Assembly: GCA_025963635.1 (NCBI GenBank)
Contig: JAOQAK010000052.1
Span: 124,001 to 188,000 of the forward strand
Reading direction: 5' to 3'
Length of the DNA stretch: 64,000 bases
Source: Ferruginibacter sp.
Lineage (GTDB): Bacteria; Bacteroidota; Bacteroidia; Chitinophagales; Chitinophagaceae
Shown here piece by piece: positions 8,527 through 18,662 of this stretch (within the stretch, counting starts at the first letter, position 1; the number at the start of each line of letters is the position of its first letter). Under the pieces are notes generated by a model that was not told the DNA's origin, made no database searches, and saw only the letters and a program-made list of their open reading frames with translations. Both the position numbers and the translations under genes were made by a program.

Positions 8527-11500
8527 ATGAAACAGCCAGGAGTTTTATTTCGATGTATGATGGTGATGCTGTTATCAGTAAATACATTATCTGCACAACA
8601 GAAAAAGCCCACCTTGTTTTCACTAATGAGTGAGAAAGAGACCGGTATTTCTTTTCTAAATAACATCCAGGAAGATGATTCACTGAATGTAATGCGGTAC
8701 GAATACCTCTACAACGGCGCCGGGCTGGGCATTGGAGATTTTAACAATGATGGATTAAATGATGTTTTCTTCTCAGGCAATACCACGCCAAACAAACTTT
8801 TCTTAAATAAAGGAAATTTTAAATTTGATGATATTACGGCTGCATCAAATGTTGGAGGCAATGGCACATGGCGCACTGGGGTAAGCATTGCCGATGTGAA
8901 TGGCGATGGCTGGCTGGATATATATGTTTGTCATTCCGGCAAGTTTACTGACCCATTGAAATTAAGTAACGAATTGTTTATAAACCAGGGTCTCACAAAC
9001 GGCATTCCTTCCTTTAAAGAAATGGCCAAACCCTATGGGTTAGACGCACCGGGCACACAATCTACCCAAGCCGCCTTTTTTGATTTTGACAAAGATGGCG
9101 ACCTGGATATGTTCCTGCTAAATCATTCAAACCATACTTACAATCCTTTTTTAAATACCCGTAAAATTCGCTCCACACCCGACTTTAATTTTGGTAACCG
9201 CCTATTCAGAAATGACCATGATGCAGACGGTAAAATGCATTTTACAGATGTTACTTTAGCATCGGGCATTGTAAATAATGCACTGAATTTTGGGTTAAGT
9301 GTCACCATCAGTGACCTTAACCAGGATGGCTGGCCGGATATTTATACCACCAGCGATTACACCGAAAAGGATTGCTATTATGTAAATAACCGGGATGGAA
9401 CTTTTACCGAATCTTTGGCTAAATCATTTGCACATATCGCTAAATATGCCATGGGTGCGGATATAGCAGATTATAACAACGATGCCAGGCCCGATGTTTT
9501 TACATTGGATATGCTGCCCGAAGATAACCATCGTCAAAAACTATTAAAAGGACCTGATGAATATGACCAGTATCATTTGTTACTCGATAGTGGCTACTAT
9601 CACCAGCAAATGCGCAACATGCTGCAATTGAACCAGGGAACGGATGAAAAAGGCAACCTGCGTTTTAGCGAAATAGGACAGTTGGCCGGTGTTTCAAATA
9701 CCGATTGGAGTTGGTCCGGCTTACTTGCTGATTTTGACAATGATGGCTGGAAGGATCTTTTCGTAAGCAATGGTTACCTGCGGGATTTTACGGATCTTGA
9801 TTTTCTGAAATACTCGGTGGCTGATGCAAAAGCGGCGGCAATAAAAGCCGGCAACTTTAATTATCAGACCTACGACCTGGTGAAATTGATGCCCTCGAAC
9901 AAGCTGAGCAATTACATTTTTAAAAACAATCATGACCTTACTTTTTTAAACAAAACAAAAGATTGGGGCATCAGTAAACCCGGTATTTCCAATGCCGCAG
10001 CTTATGCCGATTTAGACAATGACGGCGACCTCGACCTGGTGATTTGTAATAACAACGAACCTGCAATGGTATACAGGAATAATGCCAATGAAATCACACC
10101 TGGCCACTACCTTACCCTTCGGTTCAAGGGCGAAGGACTGAATACATATGCTTACGGAGCCAAAGCGATGTTGATAACCAATGCTACGAAACAATGGCTC
10201 GAGTTATACCCTGTCCGCAGTTACCAATCTACTATTTCCCAGGAGTTATTGTTCTGCTTCCCGTTACAGGATTCTATCAGGCAGCTCATCATCGAATGGC
10301 CGAACGATAAAGAGACCATCCTTCAAAATATAAAGTCGGATCAGGCGATCGAATTGAAGCAATCCGAGGCGGTAGCAAGGAAGGAAACGCCGGCTATCCC
10401 CAAAGCAAAAATATTTACGGACATAACGGCAAAAGCCGGCATTACCTTCAGGCATGTTGAAAATGATTTCATCGATTTCAAAGATGAAGTTTTGTTGCCC
10501 TACCAACTTTCAAAGCAAGGTCCTGCGCTGGCCAAAGCAGATGTAAATGGAGATGGCCTGGAAGATGTTTTTATTGGAGGCGCAATAGGCCAGGCGGGTG
10601 CATTGTATCTTCAAACGGGCAACGATCAGTTTATAGCGGCTCCCTCACAGGCATGGATAGCCGATTCTGCCAGTGAAGATGTAAATGCTTTGTTCTTTGA
10701 TGCTGATAAAGATGGAGATATGGATCTTTATGTGGTGAGTGGAGGCAATGAGTATGCTGATCAATCGCCCGAATATGCAGACAGGTTGTACATTAACGAT
10801 GGCAAGGGAAACTTTATTAAAAGGGTTGATGCTTTACCGGCAATGTTGAGCAGTAAACAAGCAATCGCCGCGGGGGATTTTGATAATGATGGCGATATGG
10901 ACCTGTTTGTTGGTGGAAGGGGTGTGCCGGGCGCATTTCCCATGCCTTCAACAAGTTACCTGTTACGAAACGATACACAGAATGGAATCGCTCGTTTTAC
11001 AGATGTGACTGCTGCGCTTTGTCCTGCGCTCCAAAAGCCCGGCATGGTGACCACGGCACAATGGGTGGATATCAACAAAGATCAATATCCTGAATTAATT
11101 ATAGCAGGCGACTGGATGCCTGTAATGTTATTCAATAACACAAAGGGAAAGTTAGAAGATATTTCAACTGCGGCTGGTTTAACAAACCTCAATGGAATGT
11201 GGTCGGCGCTTTCGGCAACTGATATCGATGGCGATGGTGATATTGATTTCTTATTGGGAAATTGTGGCTACAATGACCAGTTTTCAAAAACCAATAGAGA
11301 CCAGCCTTTACAGTTGTATGTAAACGATTTTGATGACAATGGCACAACGGACCCCATCTTGTGTTATTACATCCAGGGCAAAAGCTATCCCATGGCATCA
11401 AGAGATGAATTGCTCGACCAGGTAGTTTCGTTGAAGAAGAAATATGTTCATTACAAAGACTATGCAGATGCTACGATCAAAGATATCTTTCCTAAAGAAA

Positions 11501-11910
11501 AAATAAACCAGGCAAAAATGCTTTACTGTGACGAACTGGCCTCTGGAATTTTGTACAATAACGGCAAAAATAATTTTTCCTTTAAGCCATTTCCTTTGCC
11601 TGCACAGGAATCAAAAATATTTGGCATTACAACAGATGATTTTGACAAGGATGGCCGGAAAGATATTTTATGCAGTGGTAATTATTTCCCCTACCGTGTT
11701 CAGTTAGGTCGCTCAGATGCAAGCCTGGGGCTGCTGATGAGGCAATCAGCGTCTGGAGATTTTTCTGCCATCGATCCCTCGCTGTCGGGTGTTTATATAG
11801 ATGGGGATGTAAGAGCGATGGTGACAGTAAAAAACAAATCGGGAGAAAACTTAATTATCGTAGCAAAGAACAATGATGCAGTTCAGGTTTTAAAAGAAGG
11901 AGGGAAATGA
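8527..11910 (+). CDS. FG-GAP/VCBS repeat protein with ASPIC/UnbV domain (CRTAC1 family)
   Basis: This 1127-residue secreted protein has a signal peptide (to about residue 24) and two large beta-propeller regions. The repeats carry Ca-binding-like DxNxDG loops, such as GDFNNDGLND near residue 72, ADVNGDGWLD, FDFDKDGDLD and FDADKDGDMD. Between the propellers, about residues 537-610, lies an ASPIC/UnbV region (YGAKAMLI, then VRSYQSTISQELLF, then IIEWP). Such proteins are common in Bacteroidota polysaccharide regions; their exact function is unknown, with surface binding or adhesion the usual guess. It shares a 4-base ATGA overlap with the haloperoxidase-like gene, which indicates translational coupling. 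Confidence 0.88.
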   Translation: MKQPGVLFRCMMVMLLSVNTLSAQQKKPTLFSLMSEKETGISFLNNIQEDDSLNVMRYEYLYNGAGLGIGDFNNDGLNDVFFSGNTTPNKLFLNKGNFKFDDITAASNVGGNGTWRTGVSIADVNGDGWLDIYVCHSGKFTDPLKLSNELFINQGLTNGIPSFKEMAKPYGLDAPGTQSTQAAFFDFDKDGDLDMFLLNHSNHTYNPFLNTRKIRSTPDFNFGNRLFRNDHDADGKMHFTDVTLASGIVNNALNFGLSVTISDLNQDGWPDIYTTSDYTEKDCYYVNNRDGTFTESLAKSFAHIAKYAMGADIADYNNDARPDVFTLDMLPEDNHRQKLLKGPDEYDQYHLLLDSGYYHQQMRNMLQLNQGTDEKGNLRFSEIGQLAGVSNTDWSWSGLLADFDNDGWKDLFVSNGYLRDFTDLDFLKYSVADAKAAAIKAGNFNYQTYDLVKLMPSNKLSNYIFKNNHDLTFLNKTKDWGISKPGISNAAAYADLDNDGDLDLVICNNNEPAMVYRNNANEITPGHYLTLRFKGEGLNTYAYGAKAMLITNATKQWLELYPVRSYQSTISQELLFCFPLQDSIRQLIIEWPNDKETILQNIKSDQAIELKQSEAVARKETPAIPKAKIFTDITAKAGITFRHVENDFIDFKDEVLLPYQLSKQGPALAKADVNGDGLEDVFIGGAIGQAGALYLQTGNDQFIAAPSQAWIADSASEDVNALFFDADKDGDMDLYVVSGGNEYADQSPEYADRLYINDGKGNFIKRVDALPAMLSSKQAIAAGDFDNDGDMDLFVGGRGVPGAFPMPSTSYLLRNDTQNGIARFTDVTAALCPALQKPGMVTTAQWVDINKDQYPELIIAGDWMPVMLFNNTKGKLEDISTAAGLTNLNGMWSALSATDIDGDGDIDFLLGNCGYNDQFSKTNRDQPLQLYVNDFDDNGTTDPILCYYIQGKSYPMASRDELLDQVVSLKKKYVHYKDYADATIKDIFPKEKINQAKMLYCDELASGILYNNGKNNFSFKPFPLPAQESKIFGITTDDFDKDGRKDILCSGNYFPYRVQLGRSDASLGLLMRQSASGDFSAIDPSLSGVYIDGDVRAMVTVKNKSGENLIIVAKNNDAVQVLKEGGK

Positions 11911-13232
11911 AAAAATTATTGCTGTTTTTAATCTTATTGCAACAGGTTTGCTATGCCCAGGTGAAGGCGTGGGAAACAGATGCCACACCATTACACCGTG
12001 CGCAGAAAGCGTTAACGGATGTGATCGTTCATGATATCTTTTCGCCGCCGGTTGCCAGCCGCATTTATGCATACACGAATATTGCAGCCTACGAAGTTCT
12101 GGTGAACCGGCAACACAGCCATCGTTCTTTGCATAACCGGATGAAATCGTTTCCTGCTATTCCGGCACCTTCAAAGAATATCTGTTTTTCCCTGGCGGCG
12201 ATAAATGCTTTTTTGATCACGGGTAAAAGCCTTGTTTTTTCCGAGGCGGTATTGCAGGATTCAACCAATCATATTTTACAATGGTACAAAGGCAGGAACA
12301 TTAGTAAGCAGCAATATGAGGCATCCCTGCAATACGGAAAGCAGGTAGCCGCTGCTGTAATACAATGGGCCGCACAGGATAAATATAAAGAGACCAGGAG
12401 TTTAAGACGTTACAACTATTTGAAACAGGAAGGGAAATGGATACCGACACCTCCCGTTTACATGGCTGCTATTGAACCTTACTGGAACAGGATAAGGCCC
12501 ATGCTATTGGACTCCTGCAACCAATTTCGCCCTGAGGCACCTCCGGCTTTTAGTACGGATAAAAGCAGTCCGTTTTACCTGCAGGCGCTGGAAGTCTACA
12601 ATACCACTCTTAATTTATCTAACGAAAATAAAGCAATCGCCAGCTTTTGGGATTGCAATCCCTTTGCAGTAAACACAGAAGGGCATCTGAATTTCGCTAC
12701 AAAAAAAATATCACCGGGCGGGCATTGGATGTCAATTGCAGCAATCGCCTGCCGTAAAACCAATGCTGATATTACCAGGGCTGCAACAGCCTATACGTTT
12801 ACGGCAATTACCTTGTTCGATGCTTTCATCATATGCTGGGATGAAAAATATAGAAGCAATGTTATTCGCCCTGAAACCTATATCAATAAATACATTGATG
12901 AAAGCTGGCGCCCTTTGCTTCAAACACCGCCTTTTCCAGAATATCCCAGCGGGCACAGCGTTGTGTCTTGTGCCGCAGCCATTGTACTCACTAATTTGTT
13001 CGGGAGTCAATTGGCTTTTGATGATGACACCGAAGTTGAATTTGGACTACCTGTAAAGCATTTTGCTTCGTTTACAGATGCAGGAAAGGAAGCGGCGGTT
13101 TCACGATTATACGGTGGAATACATTACCGGGCTGCAATTGAAAATGGTCAAAAACAGGGCGATGGTTTTGGGAAATGGATAGTGAGAAAACTGGCCCCCC
13201 TGCCCCCCAAAGGGGGTTCTGACGTATTTTAA
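11907..13232 (+). CDS. Vanadium-dependent haloperoxidase / PAP2-family protein
   Basis: This 441-residue secreted protein has a short signal peptide (to about residue 17) and the three motifs of the vanadium haloperoxidase/PAP2 superfamily: K-x6-RP (Lys314 to Pro322), PSGH (His350) and SRxxxGxH (Ser399 to His406). The residue four after the last His is Ala, not the Asp found in many PAP2 enzymes. Members either oxidise halides with peroxide or act as acid phosphatases; sequence alone does not decide, although the length and architecture fit the bacterial vanadium haloperoxidase group. It overlaps the FG-GAP gene by four bases. Its last codons run into a G/C-rich hairpin repeat, giving a tail (LPPKGG) that is probably not functional. 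Confidence 0.82.
   Translation: MKKLLLFLILLQQVCYAQVKAWETDATPLHRAQKALTDVIVHDIFSPPVASRIYAYTNIAAYEVLVNRQHSHRSLHNRMKSFPAIPAPSKNICFSLAAINAFLITGKSLVFSEAVLQDSTNHILQWYKGRNISKQQYEASLQYGKQVAAAVIQWAAQDKYKETRSLRRYNYLKQEGKWIPTPPVYMAAIEPYWNRIRPMLLDSCNQFRPEAPPAFSTDKSSPFYLQALEVYNTTLNLSNENKAIASFWDCNPFAVNTEGHLNFATKKISPGGHWMSIAAIACRKTNADITRAATAYTFTAITLFDAFIICWDEKYRSNVIRPETYINKYIDESWRPLLQTPPFPEYPSGHSVVSCAAAIVLTNLFGSQLAFDDDTEVEFGLPVKHFASFTDAGKEAAVSRLYGGIHYRAAIENGQKQGDGFGKWIVRKLAPLPPKGGSDVF
13194..13216. repeat. C/G-run hairpin repeat inside the 3' end of the gene
   Basis: Two C6 runs separated by TG are followed by AAA and G5, so a C-run/G-run hairpin can form at 13203-13216. From memory, C-run/AAA/G-run hairpins of this kind recur between genes in many Bacteroidota. 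Here it encodes the final residues of the haloperoxidase-like protein. It may act as a terminator, though no long T-tract follows. Confidence 0.6.
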
Positions 13233-13315
13233 CTCGTAGGGTATTTAATTGCGCGAAAAGACATGTTGTTATTATTGCATGTTTTCGAGCTTTGTTAAAT
13301 TCTAATTACAAAATC

Positions 13316-15763
13316 ATGTATAGAAATATTTCAGTCATTTTTTTATTAATTGTGCAATACCAGTTTGTTGTTGCTCAAAAGCGATTTGTTTTCACAAAGG
13401 GTTTGTTTGTAAATGGTGTACATCACTATGGCAGGGAAGCACTTTATTCAGACAGTCTTGCATACCGCTTATATAACCAAACTTTACAGAAGCCTGAAGC
13501 TGAAAAACAATTCGGACAAAGCAGTAATGGTGAGCCAATAGCCTGGAAAGAAATCATTGCAGACAGTGCAGGCATTTTTAAAAGCAGGCGCTTCGGCGCA
13601 GGCGGATACTTATACTTAACCTATACATCTCCGAAGGAAGAAAATGTACTGCTGAATGTCAGGGGAAACAGTGCAGTATACGTGAATAGCGCACTGCATG
13701 CGGGTGATCCATATGGAGCAGGCTGGTTATACATTCCAATCAATTTAAAAAAAGGTTTGAACGAATTCTATGTACGCACTTACTTCCAAACCTCCGCATC
13801 AATCATATTTCCCGATCGACCGGTATTGATCAGCACTGAAGATTCTACGATGCCCCATATTGTTCTCAGGAAACAAAATGGTGTGTTACAGGGGGCAGTA
13901 GTAATAATCAATTCAGGTTTGAAAGATGTGAAGCAGTATGAAATAAAAGCGACAGTCGACAATAAAACAATGGTAACCTCCATACCTGCAATACCGCAGA
14001 TGTCTACACGAAAAGTGATTTTTAATTTTGATGTTTCAGGTATCACTCAGAAAGGAAAATATGATTGCGATATAACCTTGTTGAGTAACAATACAATCAT
14101 CGACACAAAGAAGATTGTTTTGGAAGCGATAGATTCATCCACCACTTACAGCAGTACTTTCACAAGCAATATAGATGGCAGTTTGCAATATTATTCGGTT
14201 ACACCGCAATTGAACGGAACAAAAGAAAATGCAGCATTGTTCTTATCCGTTCATGGCGCAGGTGTGGAAGCCATCGGCCAGGCGAGGGCTTATAAATCTA
14301 AGGACTGGGGAACATTGGTAGCAGCCACCAACCGCCGGCCCCGCGGTTTCAACTGGGAAGACTGGGGAAGATTGGATGCATTGGAAGTATTAGGTCTGGC
14401 AAAAGAAAGACTCAAGCCTGATCCACAACGAGTCTATCTGACCGGCCATTCCATGGGCGGGCATGGCACCTGGTTTTTAGGTGCTACTTATCCTGGTACC
14501 TGGGCTGGGATTGCTCCCTGTTCCGGCTATGCTACCTTAAAAGAGTATGGTTCGGCCGACGGTAAAATTCCCGATAGCAGCAGGAACCATTTTGAGCAAT
14601 TACTGCTGCGTGCAGGCAATCAATCCGACGTAATCAAACTTGCGAATAATTATAAACCGCTTGGTATCTATGTGCTGCACGGAGATTCCGACAAGGTAGT
14701 TCCGGTTACCTATGCACGGCAAATGAAGAAAGTATTAGCAGCGTTTCATAGCGATTTTAGCTACTATGAATACCCCGGCGGTGAACACTGGTTTGGCGAT
14801 CAATCTGTTGATTGGGAGCCCTTGTTTGATTTTTTTAAATGGCATTCCCGCCTGGCAGATAGCATGGTGAACCAAATAGATTTCACCACTTCCAGTCCCG
14901 GCATTTCTGCTAACTACCGCTGGGCGTCTATCTTTCAGCAACTGCATCCCCTGGCATATAGCCGCATCCAATTGCAACGAAATCGAGTATCCGGAAGCAT
15001 TACGGGTTCAACCGAAAACGTGCAGCTACTTAAACTGGCATTGGATCAATTTAAACCAAATACTGCTCTATCTATAACACTTGATAATACTAAGCCAGTT
15101 TTGTATACGGTATCATCTGCCCACGATAGTATATACATCCGTAAAACGGCGGGAGCGTGGACCATTGTAAATAAACCAGGTGATGATCAAAAAGGACCGG
15201 CCCGTTATGGTACCTTCAAGGAAGCGTTCAATAATCACATGGTCTTTGTATATGGTACCGCGGGAAATAGCGAAGAAAATAAATGGAGTTTTGAAAAGGC
15301 CCGTTATGATGCAGAGACATGGTATTACCGCGGCAACGGAGCAGTAGATGTTATCACGGATAAAGAATTTTCAATGGAGAAACACAAGGGCAGGGGCGTA
15401 ATTTTATATGGAAACAAAACCACGAACACTGCCTGGAATATTTTATTAAACGACTGTCCTATCCAGGTAGAGCGCAACCTGGTAAAGGCAGGAGACAAGA
15501 CCTGGACCGGGGATGACCTGGCCGGTTATTTTACCTGGCCTATTAAAAATTCGCCTATTGCCTCCGTGGCTGTTATATCTGGCAGCGGGCTAAAAGGAAT
15601 GAGGGCCGCAGATGCCAATCAATATTTTGCAGGCGGCAGTGGGTTCCCTGACTTTATAATTTTTCGGCTGGGGATGCTTGTCTCAGGATCAAAGGGAATT
15701 CAGATGGCTGGTTTTTTTGATAATGAATGGAAACTAAACAGCGGGGAATTTATCCGGCGATAA
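13316..15763 (+). CDS. Secreted prolyl-oligopeptidase-type alpha/beta hydrolase
   Basis: This 815-residue protein has a signal peptide (about 1-21, ending VVAQ), an N-terminal beta-rich region (about 25-290), an alpha/beta hydrolase core (about 300-530) and a long C-terminal region. The core shows LSVHGAG, then the nucleophile elbow GHSMGGHG with Ser379, then HGDSDKVVP carrying the likely acid Asp, then GGEHWFGD carrying the likely His. It resembles the prolyl oligopeptidase S9 and esterase/PHB-depolymerase group. The real substrate could be an ester or a peptide; de-esterification of decorated glycans would fit the neighbourhood but is inference. A TTG at 13292 would add eight residues and is less likely than the ATG at 13316. 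Confidence 0.8.
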   Translation: MYRNISVIFLLIVQYQFVVAQKRFVFTKGLFVNGVHHYGREALYSDSLAYRLYNQTLQKPEAEKQFGQSSNGEPIAWKEIIADSAGIFKSRRFGAGGYLYLTYTSPKEENVLLNVRGNSAVYVNSALHAGDPYGAGWLYIPINLKKGLNEFYVRTYFQTSASIIFPDRPVLISTEDSTMPHIVLRKQNGVLQGAVVIINSGLKDVKQYEIKATVDNKTMVTSIPAIPQMSTRKVIFNFDVSGITQKGKYDCDITLLSNNTIIDTKKIVLEAIDSSTTYSSTFTSNIDGSLQYYSVTPQLNGTKENAALFLSVHGAGVEAIGQARAYKSKDWGTLVAATNRRPRGFNWEDWGRLDALEVLGLAKERLKPDPQRVYLTGHSMGGHGTWFLGATYPGTWAGIAPCSGYATLKEYGSADGKIPDSSRNHFEQLLLRAGNQSDVIKLANNYKPLGIYVLHGDSDKVVPVTYARQMKKVLAAFHSDFSYYEYPGGEHWFGDQSVDWEPLFDFFKWHSRLADSMVNQIDFTTSSPGISANYRWASIFQQLHPLAYSRIQLQRNRVSGSITGSTENVQLLKLALDQFKPNTALSITLDNTKPVLYTVSSAHDSIYIRKTAGAWTIVNKPGDDQKGPARYGTFKEAFNNHMVFVYGTAGNSEENKWSFEKARYDAETWYYRGNGAVDVITDKEFSMEKHKGRGVILYGNKTTNTAWNILLNDCPIQVERNLVKAGDKTWTGDDLAGYFTWPIKNSPIASVAVISGSGLKGMRAADANQYFAGGSGFPDFIIFRLGMLVSGSKGIQMAGFFDNEWKLNSGEFIRR

Positions 15764-15815
15764 CGTGAAAGCCTGTTCCAAATAATGATGTAAAAATTAA
15801 TAAAAACAAACACAC

Positions 15816-17150
15816 ATGATGAAACGATTCCTTGCATTCTTCACCGGTTTATTTCTTTGCGCCGTTACAATGGGCCAAACCTATAAGCCCGCACCCGAAA
15901 ACTTAAAAGCGAGGCAGGAATTCAGGGATGATAAGTTCGGACTATTCATTCACTGGGGGCCATTCAGTATTCCCGGCGATGGCGAATGGGTGATGAACAA
16001 CAAAAATATAAAGGTTAAAAACTATAGGCGGCTGATGGATTTCTTTAATCCGATTGAGTTCAATGCGGAACAGTGGGTAGCCATGGCTAAAAATGCGGGC
16101 ATGAAATACATTACGCTGATAACCCGCCATCATGATGGGTTTAGTATGTGGGATACAAAGTATTCTGATTTCAATATCATGCATACGCCCTATAAAAAAG
16201 ATATCGTAAAAATGATGGCAGATGAATGCCACAAGCAGGGGATACAGTTATTTTTATACTACTCCCTGCTTGATTGGGGCCGGGAAGATTACCCATACGA
16301 AACCGGTAAAACAGGTCAGGGTTCGGGCAGAACGGGCAAAGGCAATTATGCCAGCTATCTTCAATTCATGAAGAACCAGTTAACTGAATTGTTGACAAAC
16401 TATGGAACCATCGGTGGCATTTGGTTCGACGGACATTGGGATCAAACCCAACCAGAAGGAGCGGCCGACCGCACCTCCAGGATCGACTGGAAATATGACG
16501 AGATTTATGGTCTTATTCATAAGTTGCAGCCACAGGCATTGATCGGCAACAATCACCACATGAGTCCTTTTGCCGGCGAAGATTTCCAGATGTTTGAGAA
16601 GGATCTGCCGGGAGAAAATAAATCAGGGTTAAGTTTCCAGGAAGCTTCGCAACAATTGCCGGTGGAAACCTGTGAAACGATGAATAACTCATGGGGATTC
16701 AACATCACCGACAATAGCTACAAAACAGTTAAGCAATTAATTCACTACCTCGTTAAGGGTGCGGGCCTTGATGTTAATTTTTTATTGAATGTTGGCCCGA
16801 TGCCCAATGGAAAAATTCAGCCTGAATTTACTGATACTTTAAAAGCGATGGGAGCCTGGTTGCAGCAAAATGGCGAAACCATTTATAATACAAGAGGCAA
16901 TATTTATCCAGCCCAGGATTGGGGGGTGGTTACTGTGAAAAATAAAACGGTGTATGTTCATATCATAAAAGAACCGGCACAGCAATCTTATATTTTCATG
17001 CCGGAATTTAAAGGAGATATTCTGACAGCTTCATTGAGATCAAACAAAAAAAATTGCAAATTCAAACAAACACCGGAAGGAACCTTTATTTACCTGGATG
17101 GGGTAAAACTGTATGATATAGATACCATCATTCAATTAAATATGAAGTAG
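15816..17150 (+). CDS. Alpha-L-fucosidase, GH29
   Basis: This 444-residue protein has a signal peptide (to about residue 22) and a GH29 alpha-L-fucosidase domain over nearly all the rest. Family motifs include FGLFIHWGPFS near residue 46, TRHHDGF near 105 and GGIWFDGHWD, whose Asp205 is the predicted catalytic nucleophile. The length fits the short GH29 type with no added carbohydrate-binding module. A second GH29 gene follows after a 48-base gap. The protein probably releases alpha-linked L-fucose in the periplasm. The linkage preference cannot be read from sequence. Confidence 0.93.
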   Translation: MMKRFLAFFTGLFLCAVTMGQTYKPAPENLKARQEFRDDKFGLFIHWGPFSIPGDGEWVMNNKNIKVKNYRRLMDFFNPIEFNAEQWVAMAKNAGMKYITLITRHHDGFSMWDTKYSDFNIMHTPYKKDIVKMMADECHKQGIQLFLYYSLLDWGREDYPYETGKTGQGSGRTGKGNYASYLQFMKNQLTELLTNYGTIGGIWFDGHWDQTQPEGAADRTSRIDWKYDEIYGLIHKLQPQALIGNNHHMSPFAGEDFQMFEKDLPGENKSGLSFQEASQQLPVETCETMNNSWGFNITDNSYKTVKQLIHYLVKGAGLDVNFLLNVGPMPNGKIQPEFTDTLKAMGAWLQQNGETIYNTRGNIYPAQDWGVVTVKNKTVYVHIIKEPAQQSYIFMPEFKGDILTASLRSNKKNCKFKQTPEGTFIYLDGVKLYDIDTIIQLNMK

Positions 17151-17198
17151 CATGGTTCCTAGTTGGGTCAGGCGTTTGTTAGCACTAAACGAACATTT

Positions 17199-18662
17199 AT
17201 GAAACGAAAAATAGCAATGCTCTTAAACCTGGTGGTTTGTCTTGCAACGATCCTCGTATTTAAAGAACAGGTGATCGCTCAGCAAAATGTTCATCCACAA
17301 TCAGAAAAGTATGTGTGGCCCATCGATATAAAAGTTAAAGAAAAGCTGGATAAGTGGCAGGATCAAAAATTTGGTATGATCATCCATTGGGGCTTATATG
17401 CTGTGCCCGGCATCATCGAATCATGGGAATTGTGTTCGGAAGACTGGATCAACCGGCCTGATAGCAACCGATCTTATGACGATTACAAAAAATGGTACTG
17501 GGGCCTGAAAAAAGATTTTAACCCTGTAAATTTCGATCCGGAAAGCTGGGCTAAAGCAGGTAAAGCTGCAGGGATGAAATATGTAGTATTCACCACTAAG
17601 CATCACGACGGATTTTGCATGTTCGACACAAAACAAACTGATTTTAAAATTTCCAACGGTCCTTTTGCTGGTAATCCAAAAGCAGATGTTGCGAAATATG
17701 TGTTCGATGCTTTCCGTAAAAATGATTTTATGATCGGCGCTTATTTTTCAAAACCCGATTGGCATTCCGAAAATTATTGGTGGCCTAAATATGCTACGCC
17801 TAATAGAAACAATAATTATGATATCAGCAAATTCCCCTGGCGCTGGAATAAATTTAAGGAGTACACGTTTCAACAGATCAGTGAATTGATGCATAACTAT
17901 GGGGCCATCGATATTTTATGGTTGGATGGTGGCTGGGTGAGGCCATTGGAAACGGTGAATGAAGAAGTGCGCTCCTGGGGCGCCGATATTCCCAAATGGA
18001 GCCAGGACATCGACATGCGGAGGATTGCCACAATGGCCAGGGAAGCTCAACCGGGTTTGTTGATGGTGGACAGGACTGTTCATGGCCCATACGAAAACTA
18101 CCAAACGCCTGAACAACGGATTCCCGAGCAGCAACTTGATCACCCCTGGGAAAGCTGTATGACATTGGCAAACAACTGGGGATACGTGCTCAACGATCAA
18201 TTTAAATCTGCCGCTAAGATCATCCATTCGCTCATCGAAGTGGTGGCCAAAGGAGGAAGTCTGTTGCTGGGTGTTGGTCCCAAACCGGATGGTACTTTGC
18301 CCGCTGAAGCTAATCAGCGTTTGCAGGAGATCGGAAGATGGATGAATAAAAACGGAGAGGCAATATACAATACCCGCATCACTAAAAACTACCATGACGG
18401 GAGCACATGGTTCACTCAAAATAATCAATCGGGTAAACGTTATGCCCTTGTTTGCCTAAAGGATGATGAGGCTCTGCCTGTTACGATAACCTGGAAAATG
18501 AATGTTCCCAAAAAAGGCACAAAGATGAAATTATTACAAACCGGCGAAATGGTTAAATGGCAACAGACAGGAGAAGGAGTGGCAGTAATTCTGCCGGCTT
18601 CCTTAAGGAAAATAAACGGTGCATTGCCGGCCCTGGCTTTTTCTTTTACACCCGTCGATTGA
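17199..18662 (+). CDS. Second alpha-L-fucosidase, GH29
   Basis: This 487-residue secreted protein carries a signal peptide (MKRKIAMLLN to about VIAQ) and a GH29 domain. Motifs are FGMIIHWGLYAVPG, TKHHDGFCMFD and DILWLDGGW, whose Asp243 is the predicted nucleophile. It differs clearly from the neighbouring GH29 protein, with a longer segment before the nucleophile and different residues around it, so the pair is not a recent duplication and may cover different linkages. The TTG at 17163 was rejected because the signal peptide starts at the ATG at 17199. Confidence 0.92.
   Translation: MKRKIAMLLNLVVCLATILVFKEQVIAQQNVHPQSEKYVWPIDIKVKEKLDKWQDQKFGMIIHWGLYAVPGIIESWELCSEDWINRPDSNRSYDDYKKWYWGLKKDFNPVNFDPESWAKAGKAAGMKYVVFTTKHHDGFCMFDTKQTDFKISNGPFAGNPKADVAKYVFDAFRKNDFMIGAYFSKPDWHSENYWWPKYATPNRNNNYDISKFPWRWNKFKEYTFQQISELMHNYGAIDILWLDGGWVRPLETVNEEVRSWGADIPKWSQDIDMRRIATMAREAQPGLLMVDRTVHGPYENYQTPEQRIPEQQLDHPWESCMTLANNWGYVLNDQFKSAAKIIHSLIEVVAKGGSLLLGVGPKPDGTLPAEANQRLQEIGRWMNKNGEAIYNTRITKNYHDGSTWFTQNNQSGKRYALVCLKDDEALPVTITWKMNVPKKGTKMKLLQTGEMVKWQQTGEGVAVILPASLRKINGALPALAFSFTPVD

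Noticed and set aside
17916..18428. Minus-strand frame of 170 codons
   Set aside because: It lies entirely opposite the second GH29 gene, whose motifs are unambiguous.
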